From positions 1-64,000 of the forward strand of contig NZ_CP043499.1 in NCBI RefSeq assembly GCF_009498215.1: DNA of 64,000 nt. Reading direction: 5' to 3'. Both the position numbers and the translations under genes were made by a program. The DNA comes from Rhizobium grahamii (lineage in GTDB: Bacteria; Pseudomonadota; Alphaproteobacteria; Rhizobiales; Rhizobiaceae). Numbering within the stretch: position 1 is the first letter of the stretch; each line of letters opens with the position of its first letter. Shown here piece after piece: positions 9,444 through 17,983 of this stretch. The notes below the pieces were generated by a model that saw nothing but the letters and a program-made list of their open reading frames with translations, was not told the DNA's origin and searched no databases.

Positions 9444-9516
9444 AATCGATTTTGCCTCGAATCCGCAATGGCTGTAGGAAGCTGATATCTGGAAATTTCA
9501 GCGACAGGGGTAACCC

Positions 9517-10359
9517 GTGACACAGAAGACAAGCCAAGGCGAAAACCTGTTGGACGAACTGACGAGCGACAGTCGGCAGACGCGCCAGATTGCGCGCCGC
9601 CGGATGATCGCAGAGGCGGTCATGAGTGAAGGCTCCATGCGGATCGAAGATCTGACGGATCGCTTCGGCATCAGCCTGATGACTGCGCATCGCGACGTGG
9701 ACGAACTGGTCAGCCGTGGCCTGTTCCGGAAAACCCGCGGTATTGTCACCGCCGCCGCAACCAATCTCATCGAATCCAGCGATGTCTATCGAGCGAACCG
9801 TCAGGCCGCCGAGAAGAAACTGATCGCAGAAGCTGCCATGCAGTTCGTGGAGCCGGGCCAGGCGATCTTTTTCGACGACTCTACCACGGTTCTGCAGATG
9901 GTGCCGCATCTGCCTGCCAAGGTGCCGATTACCGCAATCACCAATTCCCTGACGCTGATGAACGCCTTGACCGGCATGCATGACGTAACGCTGATCGGTC
10001 TCGGAGGGCAATACTACAACTGGTGCAACGCATTCATGGGCCGCATGACGATCAACGAGATCAAGGCGCTCAGGGCCGATATCGCGTTGATCTCGATGTC
10101 GGCGATCAGCGACGGCACGGTGCTGCATCAGTCACCTGAAACCATCGACACGAAGCGAGCGATGTTCGATTGCTCGGTCAAGCGCATCCTGCTTGCCGAT
10201 CACACCAAGTTCGAACGGCGAGCGCTTCACAGTTTTGCCGCGCTGGAGGACTTCGACGTCGTCATCGTCGACGACAAGATATCTCCAGTTCACATCGACC
10301 GGATGCGGTCGAGAGACATTAATGTTGTCATTGCTAGACCGAGTGGCGCGCGTTCATGA
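9517..10359 (+). CDS. DeoR-family transcriptional regulator
   Basis: A 280-residue DeoR regulator. The HTH is at about residues 27-65 (RRRMIAEAVMSEGSMRIEDL...DRFGISLMTAHRDVDEL). The phosphosugar-sensing DeoRC domain follows, with FFDDSTTVLQMVPHLP and the later ADHTKFERRALHSFAALEDFD typical of the family. GTG at 9517 is the start, downstream of CAGGGG. It heads a rightward set with a kinase and a FAD dehydrogenase, so it most likely controls that polyol module. The rhizobial ery locus also has a DeoR gene (eryR), but there it is linked to tpiB-rpiB, which are not visible here, so I do not use that name. Confidence 0.82.
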   Translation: MTQKTSQGENLLDELTSDSRQTRQIARRRMIAEAVMSEGSMRIEDLTDRFGISLMTAHRDVDELVSRGLFRKTRGIVTAAATNLIESSDVYRANRQAAEKKLIAEAAMQFVEPGQAIFFDDSTTVLQMVPHLPAKVPITAITNSLTLMNALTGMHDVTLIGLGGQYYNWCNAFMGRMTINEIKALRADIALISMSAISDGTVLHQSPETIDTKRAMFDCSVKRILLADHTKFERRALHSFAALEDFDVVIVDDKISPVHIDRMRSRDINVVIARPSGARS

Positions 10360-10398
10360 CGAAGCGTGCGCTGTCGGTTCCAGCGGAAGTGAGAGTTT

Positions 10399-11910
10399 AT
10401 GCCGAGTCTGCTTGGGATCGATAGCGGCCTGACCGTTACCAAGGCCGTCATCTTCGACATCGACGGAACGCCAATTGCCGTCGCGCGCCGCAAGGTCACG
10501 CAATTCATGCCGAAAGCGCGTCATGTCGAACGCGATATGGTCGAACTCTGGAACGCCACAGCTGACGCGATCCGGGAAGCGATCGCCCTCAGCGGTCGAC
10601 CGGCTTCCGATATTCAGGCAATCGGCGCCACGGCGCATGGCGACGGCATCTATCTTCTTGATGGAAAGCACCGACCCCTTGGGCGCGGGATACTATCATT
10701 GGACAGCCGCGCCGGCGCTATTGTCGAAGCGTGGAACGAGAGCGATGTCGCGGAGTGTTCGATAGAGCTTACCGGTCAGGTTCCCCACGTGTCGGCGCCA
10801 TCGGCGCTTCTTGCCTGGATCAGGAAGATGGAACCGGAGCGTTATGGCCGGATCGGTCACCTGATGAGCTGCAAGGACTGGCTGCGTTTCTGCCTGACGG
10901 GAGTTGCGGGGACGGATCGAACCGAGGCCAGCACCTCATTCACGGATGTCCGGACCCAGGAATATACCGGGGATGCACTGCGTATGTTTGGGCTTTCCGA
11001 TCTTGACCACGCTTTGCCGCCGGCGGCTCGCTCGGACGAAGTCATCGGTGCTGTCAGCAGAGACGCGGCTTCATTGACCGGCCTTGTCGAAGGTACGCCT
11101 GTCGTTGCCGGACTGCACGATGTGACCGCGTCCGCATTGGGAGCAGGCGGCTATGCGGAGGGCGTTGTAGCCGTCATCGCCGGCACCTATTCGATTAACG
11201 AAACCTTGTCCTCAGAACCGCGCGTCGATCGCCGATGGTTCTGCCGCAACGGCATCACGCCCGGCACCTGGAACAACATGTCGATCTCGCCGGCATCGAG
11301 CGCAAACTACGAATGGTTCCTGGATCGCCTGTGTGCCGCCGAACAGACGACCGCTGCCTCGATCCATGCTTTGCTCGGACCGGAAATCGAGGCGGCGCTT
11401 TCCCGCCCGTCGACGGCGCTTTTCCATCCCTATCTGTTCGGCTCGCCTTACGGTTCTTCCGCCAGCGCCGGCTTCTTCGGCCTCGGCGGCTGGCATGATC
11501 GCGGAGATTTGCTGCGCGCCGTGCTTGAGGGTATCGCGTTCAATCACCGCATTCATGTAGACGCGCTCAAGGACGGCTTCAGCTTTTCGCAGGTCAGGCT
11601 GGCCGGCGGTGTTTCCCGCAACCCGTCCGTCGTCCAGATCTTTGCTGATGTGCTTGGAATGCCGGTAACGACGTCCCAGACCGATGAGGCCGCCGCCTGG
11701 GGCGCAGCGCTTTGCGCCGGTCGTGGCGTCGGGATCTTTGCCGACCTCCAGAGCGACCAGGGCACTGCGGCGGCGACGCAGGTTTATCACCCCGATCCAG
11801 CCCGCAGGGCGCAGTACGAGAAGCGCTTTGAGGTTTTCCGCGAGATTGCAGAGGCGATGAAGCCGCTGTGGCCGAAAATCGCCGATCTCGCATCCTCGCC
11901 CGAACATTGA
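10399..11910 (+). CDS. FGGY-family carbohydrate kinase (second polyol/ketose kinase)
   Basis: A 503-residue FGGY kinase. The N-terminal motif is LLGIDSGLTVTKAVIFDIDG (residues 4-23). The substrate segment HGDGIYLLDGKHRPLG and the C-terminal adenosine motif LAGGVSRNPSVVQIFADVLG with EAAAWGAALCAG are all present. It is a distinct protein from EryA at 2693 and resembles the L-xylulose/carbohydrate kinase branch more than glycerol kinase. It lies between a DeoR regulator and a GlpD-like dehydrogenase gene, the same kinase-dehydrogenase pairing as eryA-eryB. The substrate is probably a polyol or its ketose and cannot be named from sequence. Confidence 0.82.
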   Translation: MPSLLGIDSGLTVTKAVIFDIDGTPIAVARRKVTQFMPKARHVERDMVELWNATADAIREAIALSGRPASDIQAIGATAHGDGIYLLDGKHRPLGRGILSLDSRAGAIVEAWNESDVAECSIELTGQVPHVSAPSALLAWIRKMEPERYGRIGHLMSCKDWLRFCLTGVAGTDRTEASTSFTDVRTQEYTGDALRMFGLSDLDHALPPAARSDEVIGAVSRDAASLTGLVEGTPVVAGLHDVTASALGAGGYAEGVVAVIAGTYSINETLSSEPRVDRRWFCRNGITPGTWNNMSISPASSANYEWFLDRLCAAEQTTAASIHALLGPEIEAALSRPSTALFHPYLFGSPYGSSASAGFFGLGGWHDRGDLLRAVLEGIAFNHRIHVDALKDGFSFSQVRLAGGVSRNPSVVQIFADVLGMPVTTSQTDEAAAWGAALCAGRGVGIFADLQSDQGTAAATQVYHPDPARRAQYEKRFEVFREIAEAMKPLWPKIADLASSPEH

Positions 11911-11950
11911 TTGTGAAAGACCCGCAGCGTATCGCGGGACATAGGAAGAC

Positions 11951-13699
11951 ATGACGATGACTGCCGACATGAAACAACGCCTTTCGACAATCGAAGATGG
12001 TGAGACTGACGTCCTCATCATAGGGGCAGGTATCAACGGCGCCGGGCTGTTTCGGGATTTGTCGGCGCAGGGCATCAATTGCGTTATCGTCGACAAGGCC
12101 GACTTCGGCTCCGGCACCAGCGCCGCACCTTCTCGTCTTATTCATGGTGGCTTGAAATATCTGGAGACAGGGGAGTTCGGCCTTGTCTCGCAGTCGACGC
12201 TCGAGCGGAATCTTTTGCTCAAGAACGCGCCGCATTGCGTCGAAGCTTTGCCGACGTTCATTCCGGTATTTTCATGGACGCGCGGCATATGGGCCGCGTT
12301 GCGCACGCTGTTCGGCTCGAAGACCGCGCCGAGAAGCCGCGGCGCCGTGCTCATCAAGATTGGTCTTGCGCTTTATGATTTCTTCGGTTCTCGGGATTGC
12401 ACGATGCCGCGCCATCGGTTCATCCTGAAGGGTCGTGCCCGCCGGGAGATGCCGCACGTGACGTCGGCGATCGTTGCCGGAGGAATTTATTACGACGCCA
12501 AGATCAGCCGTCCCGAGCGTCTTGTCTACGAGCTTATCAGCGATGGACTTCAGACCAACCAGCGAAGCTTCGCCACCAATTTCTCGACGCTGATCTCCAG
12601 CGACGGTCGGATAGTGATTTTCAAGCAGGCGGATGGATCCGAATTTTCCGTGTCTCCGAAAATCGTTGTCAACGCGGCAGGGCCATGGATCGACAATGTC
12701 AACGAGGCGCTTGGCGCTCCATCCCGCTTGATCGGCGGTACGAAGGGATCGCATATCCTGCTCGATCATCCCGAGCTCGTCCGCAGCCTCAATGGCCACA
12801 TGATCTATTTCGAGGCCGACGACGGGCGCATCTGCCTCGTCTACAGCTATCTCGGCCTCGCGCTGGTGGGATCGACCGACATTCCATCGAACGATCCCGA
12901 CGGTGTGCGATGCGAGGAGCCCGAGCTACAGTACTTCCTTGATAGTCTGCGTTCGCTCCTGCCGACCCTTCGCTTCGATCGCGATCAAATCGTCTATAGC
13001 TATAGTGGCATCCGGCCTCTTCCGGCCTCCGATTCGACGGCGCCAGGGCTGATCAGCCGCGATCATTCGGCCCCAGTCAATGAACCTGCGGGTGACCGGC
13101 TATTCCCGATCATTTCGCTGGTGGGCGGCAAGTGGACGACGTTCCGCGGCTTCGCCGAAGAGATCGCCGATACGGTTCTCTCGCGTCTCGGCCGGTCGCG
13201 TGCGGTATCCACCCGCTATCTCGCGATCGGCGGCGGGCGTGAGTTTCCGGTGGATTCCAAGCAGCGGCAGGGTTGGGTCGACAAGACAGCAAGGGCAACA
13301 GCGACCGATCCAGCGCGGGTCGACGAACTTCTCGGTCGCTATGGCACCACTGCTGCAGCGATCGTGAAGTTTGAATCTCGCTATAGCGACGCGGAGCGTT
13401 TGGAGGGTGCGCCGGATTACAGTCGCAAGGAGATCGACTGGATCGCGAGGCAGGAGCTGGTCGTGCATCTCTCCGACATTGTCTTGCGGCGTACCACGCT
13501 TGCGATCGAGGGACGCCTTACAATGAAAGCCCTGCGCGCGATAGCCGACGTTGCACACCAGGCGCTTGGCTGGGACGCGGATCGGACTGCAACCGAGATC
13601 GCCGACGTCGTTACGGTGCTGCGCGATTTTCATGGCCAGGCGCTGACCGACGATGCCGCGTCCAAAAGGGGATCCACTGCTTACCCGGCAGCCAGTTAG
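11951..13699 (+). CDS. GlpD-like FAD-dependent polyol-phosphate dehydrogenase
   Basis: A 582-residue protein of the glycerol-3-phosphate dehydrogenase family. The FAD-binding motif is VLIIGAGINGAGLFRDLSAQG (residues about 22-42), then SGTSAAPSRLIHGGLKYLE, a family signature, IVVNAAGPWIDNVNEALG, the substrate-site stretch GTKGSHILLDHPEL, and the C-terminal domain (LVVHLSDIVLRRTTLAIEG). It probably passes electrons to quinone at the membrane, as GlpD does. By analogy with eryA-eryB it would oxidise the phosphorylated polyol made by the kinase at 10399. It could also be a true glycerol-3-phosphate dehydrogenase, although no glpF, glpK or glpR lies beside it. Confidence 0.82.
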   Translation: MTMTADMKQRLSTIEDGETDVLIIGAGINGAGLFRDLSAQGINCVIVDKADFGSGTSAAPSRLIHGGLKYLETGEFGLVSQSTLERNLLLKNAPHCVEALPTFIPVFSWTRGIWAALRTLFGSKTAPRSRGAVLIKIGLALYDFFGSRDCTMPRHRFILKGRARREMPHVTSAIVAGGIYYDAKISRPERLVYELISDGLQTNQRSFATNFSTLISSDGRIVIFKQADGSEFSVSPKIVVNAAGPWIDNVNEALGAPSRLIGGTKGSHILLDHPELVRSLNGHMIYFEADDGRICLVYSYLGLALVGSTDIPSNDPDGVRCEEPELQYFLDSLRSLLPTLRFDRDQIVYSYSGIRPLPASDSTAPGLISRDHSAPVNEPAGDRLFPIISLVGGKWTTFRGFAEEIADTVLSRLGRSRAVSTRYLAIGGGREFPVDSKQRQGWVDKTARATATDPARVDELLGRYGTTAAAIVKFESRYSDAERLEGAPDYSRKEIDWIARQELVVHLSDIVLRRTTLAIEGRLTMKALRAIADVAHQALGWDADRTATEIADVVTVLRDFHGQALTDDAASKRGSTAYPAAS

Positions 13700-13979
13700 G
13701 CGGCGCTTCAATGGCTGGTTGGCCGATAGCGATCGCCCAACCCTGAGGTGGTCGATGGAGCTAGCACCTCGCCTTCGATGTCGCCCAAACTCGCATTTAC
13801 GAGTACCGTAGCGGTCATGCCTTATCCCACATTCGCATCAGTCGCGACGGGACATGTTGCGCTGCGTTGATCGTCTCCAATTGCTACCCACCGCGGCACC
13901 GCAGATATTCGATCTCCTGTCGACAAAAAATATATTATTTGAAGTCAAAAGCGGATTCCGCTACCAATTTAGGTCGCCG

Positions 13980-14723
13980 ATGACGGCAAAACGACTTGAA
14001 ACGAACGGGATTGCTGGCGTGGACAAGAGAGACAAGCAACTGACGCATAAGCGGGGGTTTGGCGTTTCGACCGTCTATGAGACGCTGCGAAACGAGATCA
14101 TCGAACTCAAGCTGGCGCCGGGCAGCGCCATCGATGAACAGCAGCTGTCGGATCGGTTTGCCCTGTCGCGCACACCCATTCGCGAAGCGCTCGTTCGCCT
14201 TGCGGCCGAGGGGTTGATCATGACCCTGACCAACCGCGCGACGATCGTATCCAATATCGACTTTCTCCGGCTGCCAGAGTTTTTTGATGCATTGACCCTG
14301 ATGTACCGGGTGACCACAAGGCTGGCGGCTGCCAACCATATGCCTGATGACATCGAAAAGATCCGCTTGCTACAGAAGGCCTTCGAAGCGGCGGTTGATC
14401 GGCGCGATGTGCTGGGGATGATTTCGACCAACCGTGACTTCCACGTTGCGATCGCCCAAGCCGGGCGGAACCGCTACTACGTGGAATTGTTCACCCGCCT
14501 GCTCGACGAGGGGCGCCGCATTCTTCGCCTCTATTACTCGTCATTCAATGACGTCCTGCCCCGGCAGTATGTCAGTGAACACGAGGATATGATCCGGGCA
14601 ATCATCAACCGCGACTTGTTGCAGGCCGATGCCCTGGCGGCCGCGCATGCGGACCAGATCGTCAGTCAGATTCGTTCCTACATCAGCACGGACTCGCGTC
14701 AGAGCAGCGATCTCAGCCTCTAA
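13980..14723 (+). CDS. GntR-family regulator (FCD type)
   Basis: A 247-residue regulator. The winged helix lies at about residues 32-85 (YETLRNEIIELKLAPGSAI, LSDRFALSRTPIREALVRLA). The all-helical FCD ligand domain follows and includes the metal-site-type segment NRDFHVAIAQAGRN. The ATG at 13980 gives normal family length. Upstream in-frame starts from 13854 would add about 40 residues unlike the family. It follows the dehydrogenase gene after 280 bases with no other gene, and it probably belongs to the regulation of the second polyol module. It is convergent with the next GntR gene. Confidence 0.8.
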   Translation: MTAKRLETNGIAGVDKRDKQLTHKRGFGVSTVYETLRNEIIELKLAPGSAIDEQQLSDRFALSRTPIREALVRLAAEGLIMTLTNRATIVSNIDFLRLPEFFDALTLMYRVTTRLAAANHMPDDIEKIRLLQKAFEAAVDRRDVLGMISTNRDFHVAIAQAGRNRYYVELFTRLLDEGRRILRLYYSSFNDVLPRQYVSEHEDMIRAIINRDLLQADALAAAHADQIVSQIRSYISTDSRQSSDLSL

Positions 14724-14816
14724 TCGAGACTTGAAAAGCATTGCCGACACCCATGATTGCGCTGCCTGTTCACGATCACTCCTGACGGGAGCCGTCTGCC
14801 GGCCGCCGACGCGCGT

Positions 14817-15491
14817 TTATGTGGACGACCTCGGCTCGGCTCGCCGCCGGTGCAGGGCTGCGAGCACGGATCGCTCGGATTGGACGAGATAGTGATCGAG
14901 CAACGACAAGGCTTCGGCGGTTCGACCCTCCAGAAGCAACTTGCACAGAGACGCGTTGAGCTCGACATAGGGCTCGTGCAGGTGGCCGGTATCGGTCAAT
15001 TGACCGAACACAAGCCGAAGCTCGGCCATAACAAGATCGAAACAGGCACTCAGCCGAGAGCTGTCGCAGAACTCGACCATTGCGCGATGAAAATCCATGT
15101 TGAGTGTGCCGACGGCTTGCCAGTTGCCGGCGTCGCGCATGTTCTCGGCTTCGGCAATAAGCGCCTGCATTCTAGCAAGCGCTGGGTGGCCGAGCGCAGC
15201 GGCATGCACGGCACCTCGCTGGATGACGCGACGGGTGCGATAGATATCGATGACGGCGGCCTCGTCGGGTGCCGCGACAAAGGCGCCGCGATTGGGAACA
15301 TGGATCAGCAGGCCCTGGCTGGCGAGGATCCGAAACACCTCCCGCAACGTGTTTCGCGAAATACCGAGTTGGCTTGCGACCTGTATTTCCGAAAGCTTCT
15401 CTCCCGGTCCGAAGTGTCCTTCGATCAGCATGTTGCGGATCTGAGCCGCCGCCTTGGAGGTGAGGGAGCCTTCTTCAATTTCGGCAAGCAT
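14817..15491 (-). CDS. GntR/FCD regulator of the pxpA-like operon
   Basis: A 224-residue regulator read leftwards from 15491. The HTH is at about residues 8-70 (SKAAAQIRNMLIEGHFGPG, EIQVASQLGISRNTLREVFRIL), and the FCD domain contains the histidine segment NMDFHRAMVEFCDSSRL. It is divergent from the YcsF/PxpA gene with 94 bases between the two starts, and this gap holds an inverted repeat that fits a GntR/FCD operator. It is therefore the likely local regulator of the carboxylase-like operon at 15586-20591. It is unrelated in sequence detail to the GntR gene at 13980. Confidence 0.85.
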   Translation of the reverse strand: MLAEIEEGSLTSKAAAQIRNMLIEGHFGPGEKLSEIQVASQLGISRNTLREVFRILASQGLLIHVPNRGAFVAAPDEAAVIDIYRTRRVIQRGAVHAAALGHPALARMQALIAEAENMRDAGNWQAVGTLNMDFHRAMVEFCDSSRLSACFDLVMAELRLVFGQLTDTGHLHEPYVELNASLCKLLLEGRTAEALSLLDHYLVQSERSVLAALHRRRAEPRSST

Positions 15492-15520
15492 GACTATCGG
15501 GAGGCTCCTTGCAAAAAGAT

Positions 15521-15556
15521 ATTGTTCAACAATCTATATTGAGTTATTGAACAATT
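15521..15556. promoter_or_regulatory. Inverted-repeat operator between gntR and pxpA
   Basis: ATTGTTCAA at 15521-15529 is exactly complementary to TTGAACAAT at 15547-15555, with 17 bases between. The left arm is itself part of the near-perfect palindrome ATTGTTCAACAAT (15521-15533). It lies midway between the divergent starts at 15491 and 15586 and has the spacing and AT-rich arms expected of FCD-type GntR operators. Confidence 0.6.
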
Positions 15557-15585
15557 CAATGGCCATCCGGCAAGGAGACGTTGAT

Positions 15586-16359
15586 ATGCCAAGCATCGAT
15601 CTCAACAGTGATCTCGGCGAAAGCTTCGGCCCGTGGCCCATGGGAAACGACGCTGCCATGCTCGAGCTTGTCACGAGCGCCAACATTGCGTGCGGCTTCC
15701 ACGCGGGTGATCCGGCCGGCATCCTGAATGTGCTGAAAATCGCGGCGAGCCGAAATGTCGTGATCGGCGCGCATGTCGGCTACCGTGATCTGGTCGGCTT
15801 CGGTCGGCGCAATATGGATCCGTCCAGCGCCGAACTGGTCGCGGACACGATCTATCAGGTCGGCGCCTTGCAGGCGCTTGCTGCCGCGGCCGGCACCAGC
15901 GTCCGGTACGTCAAGCCGCATGGAGCGCTCTACAACACGATCGCCAACGATCCGCGGCAAGCAGCCGATGTCATTGCCGCGATCAAAGCGGTCGACCCCT
16001 CCCTGACGCTGATGGCGCTAGCCGGTGCGCCGATCGTGGCACGGGCGCGCGATGCGGGGCTAACGGTGGTCTGCGAAGCATTTGCTGACCGTTCCTACAA
16101 TGCCGACGGCAGCCTCGTTGATCGCCGGCTGGCCGGGGCCGTCATTCACGATCCCGAGGAAATTTCCAAGCGAATGGTGCGAATGGTTCGCGATAAGCGG
16201 ATCACGACGATCGATGGAGCCGAAATCGAGTTGGATGCGCAATCCATCTGCATTCATGGCGATACGCCGACGGCGGTTGCTATCGCACAGGGTCTGCGTC
16301 GCGCGCTCGACGCGGAAGGCGTGACGCTGCAATCCTTCGTCGGCGCGTTTCATGGTTGA
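15586..16359 (+). CDS. pxpA: LamB/YcsF family protein, PxpA-like
   Basis: A 257-residue protein of the LamB/YcsF family. The opening is SIDLNSDLGESFGPWPMGND with the family asparagine/aspartate motif, then ANIACGFHAGDPAGI, and a later VKPHGALYNTIANDP segment. In B. subtilis and others PxpA works with PxpB and PxpC as an ATP-dependent 5-oxoprolinase. ATG 15586 follows AAGGAG at 15572. The stop overlaps the next gene by eight bases. Because a biotin carboxylase and a DUF1989 protein lie in the same operon, the real substrate may be another lactam or amide rather than 5-oxoproline. Confidence 0.85.
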   Translation: MPSIDLNSDLGESFGPWPMGNDAAMLELVTSANIACGFHAGDPAGILNVLKIAASRNVVIGAHVGYRDLVGFGRRNMDPSSAELVADTIYQVGALQALAAAAGTSVRYVKPHGALYNTIANDPRQAADVIAAIKAVDPSLTLMALAGAPIVARARDAGLTVVCEAFADRSYNADGSLVDRRLAGAVIHDPEEISKRMVRMVRDKRITTIDGAEIELDAQSICIHGDTPTAVAIAQGLRRALDAEGVTLQSFVGAFHG

Positions 16360-17959
16360 TCGGGCAAGGATTCTGCCGGCCGGTAGCGATGCCTTTCTCG
16401 TTGAGCTCGAGGATCTGGACGCCACCCTTTCGCTGATGGATTCCCTGCTCGCACGTCAACCTGTGGGCGTGTTGGAGCTGATCCCGGGCGCTCGAACGGT
16501 CATGGTGCGTTTCGATCCCTTCAGCACCTCCCGCTTGGAACTGACCGACTTTATCCGTGGTCTCGACCTGTCGCGGGGCAGCGCTCGCGCCGGAAAATCC
16601 ATCGATATTCCCGTCGTCTATGATGGCGAGGACCTGCAGGACGTGGCGGATCTGCTTGGCTGGTCGATCGACGAGCTTGTCCGCCGTCACACCGAGGCAA
16701 CCTACACCGTCGCCTTTACCGGCTTCGCCCCGGGCTTCGCCTACATGACATGCGATGACCCGGAAATAGAGGTGCCTCGCCGCAAGAGCCCGCGCGTGAA
16801 GATACCGGCGGGATCGGTCGCCATAGCCGGAAAATTCGGCGGAATTTATCCGTCGGACAGCCCCGGCGGCTGGCAGTTGCTGGGCCGTACGCCGCTCGCA
16901 ATGTGGGACACGACGCGCAACCCGGCTGCGCTGCTTTCGCCAGGCGATACGGTGCGATTTCGGCGCGCTGAGGCTGGCACCCACACAACGAGGGCCGCAA
17001 AGGTAGCGCCGCCCGTGCCGGCAATCTCCGCGCCTGTTATGACCGTGCTTCGCTCGGACCGGCCGGCTTCGTATCAGGATCTCGGGCGACCGAACGTGGC
17101 GAGCCAGGGAGTTGCACGGTCAGGTGCGCTTGATCGTGACGCACTGCTGTCAGCCAATCGCTGCGTCGGCAACGCCCGCGATGCCGCAGCAATCGAGATC
17201 GCCTTCGGCGGGTTGGGCGTCAGGGCAGACATGCCGGTCACTGTGGCAGTCACCGGTGCGCGTTGCCCGCTGAACATCCGCACCGCAGACGGCCGCGAGA
17301 TCCCGGCGCCGTTCGCCCTGCCGTTCGCTCTCGATGCAGGCGATGAATTGACATTGGGAATGCCAACCGATGGCATGGTGAGCTATCTGGCATTGCGGGG
17401 CTGCTATGCCGTGGCTCCGGTGCTTGGGTCAGCGGCGACGGATATTCTTGCAAAGATAGGACCCGCGCAGATCGAGGCTGGGTCCGTTCTGGGTACGGCG
17501 GGCTCGGCCTCGTCTGCGGTCGACCCGTGGGGACGGGCGTTGCGGCACCTGCCGACCTCGAAGGAGATCGTCACTCTGGACGTCGTCCTCGGTCCCCGCT
17601 TTGATTGGTTTACGTCGAAAGGTGCGGAGACCTTCTGCAGTCAGGAATGGCGCGTTACCCCGCAATCCAGTCGGGTCGGAATAAGGCTGTCGGGGCAGGA
17701 GGCGATCGAACGCTCTATTTCGGCCGAACTACCCTCCGAGGGGACATTGCAGGGCGCGATCCAGGTGCCGGCGGACGGGCAGCCGGTTCTCTTCCTGGCG
17801 GATCATCCTGTCACAGGCGGCTATCCGGTGATTGCGTCGGTGGCCGAACACCACCTCGATCTCGCTGGCCAGATTCCGATTGGCGCACGCATCCGCTTCC
17901 GGCCGATCACGCCATTTGACGGGGAAGCGATCGAACTCAACGCACGCGGTGCCGTATAA
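16352..17959 (+). CDS. Fused PxpB-PxpC (allophanate hydrolase subunit 1/2-like, carboxyltransferase-type) protein
   Basis: A 535-residue fusion. Residues about 1-210 match the KipI/PxpB (AHS1) type (VGVLELIPGARTVMVRFDP, AFTGFAPGFAYM, VPRRKSPRVKIPAGSVAI). Residues about 230-530 match KipA/PxpC (AHS2): YQDLGRPNVASQGVARSGAL, AIEIAFGG, LLSPGDTVRF just before the junction, and QPVLFLADHPVTGGYPV near the end. The two are normally separate adjacent genes. The same AHS1/AHS2 folds form the carboxyltransferase domain of urea carboxylase. Coupling to pxpA (overlapping ATG) and to the biotin carboxylase gene 24 bases downstream suggests one multi-subunit enzyme. Confidence 0.85.
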   Translation: MVDRARILPAGSDAFLVELEDLDATLSLMDSLLARQPVGVLELIPGARTVMVRFDPFSTSRLELTDFIRGLDLSRGSARAGKSIDIPVVYDGEDLQDVADLLGWSIDELVRRHTEATYTVAFTGFAPGFAYMTCDDPEIEVPRRKSPRVKIPAGSVAIAGKFGGIYPSDSPGGWQLLGRTPLAMWDTTRNPAALLSPGDTVRFRRAEAGTHTTRAAKVAPPVPAISAPVMTVLRSDRPASYQDLGRPNVASQGVARSGALDRDALLSANRCVGNARDAAAIEIAFGGLGVRADMPVTVAVTGARCPLNIRTADGREIPAPFALPFALDAGDELTLGMPTDGMVSYLALRGCYAVAPVLGSAATDILAKIGPAQIEAGSVLGTAGSASSAVDPWGRALRHLPTSKEIVTLDVVLGPRFDWFTSKGAETFCSQEWRVTPQSSRVGIRLSGQEAIERSISAELPSEGTLQGAIQVPADGQPVLFLADHPVTGGYPVIASVAEHHLDLAGQIPIGARIRFRPITPFDGEAIELNARGAV

Positions 17960-17983
17960 TTTCAGAGAAGGAAGGCCGGTCCG

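Noticed and set aside
8806..10128. 440-codon leftward open frame across the terminator at 9416
   Set aside because: It spans two well-supported rightward genes and a strong hairpin and shows no protein family.
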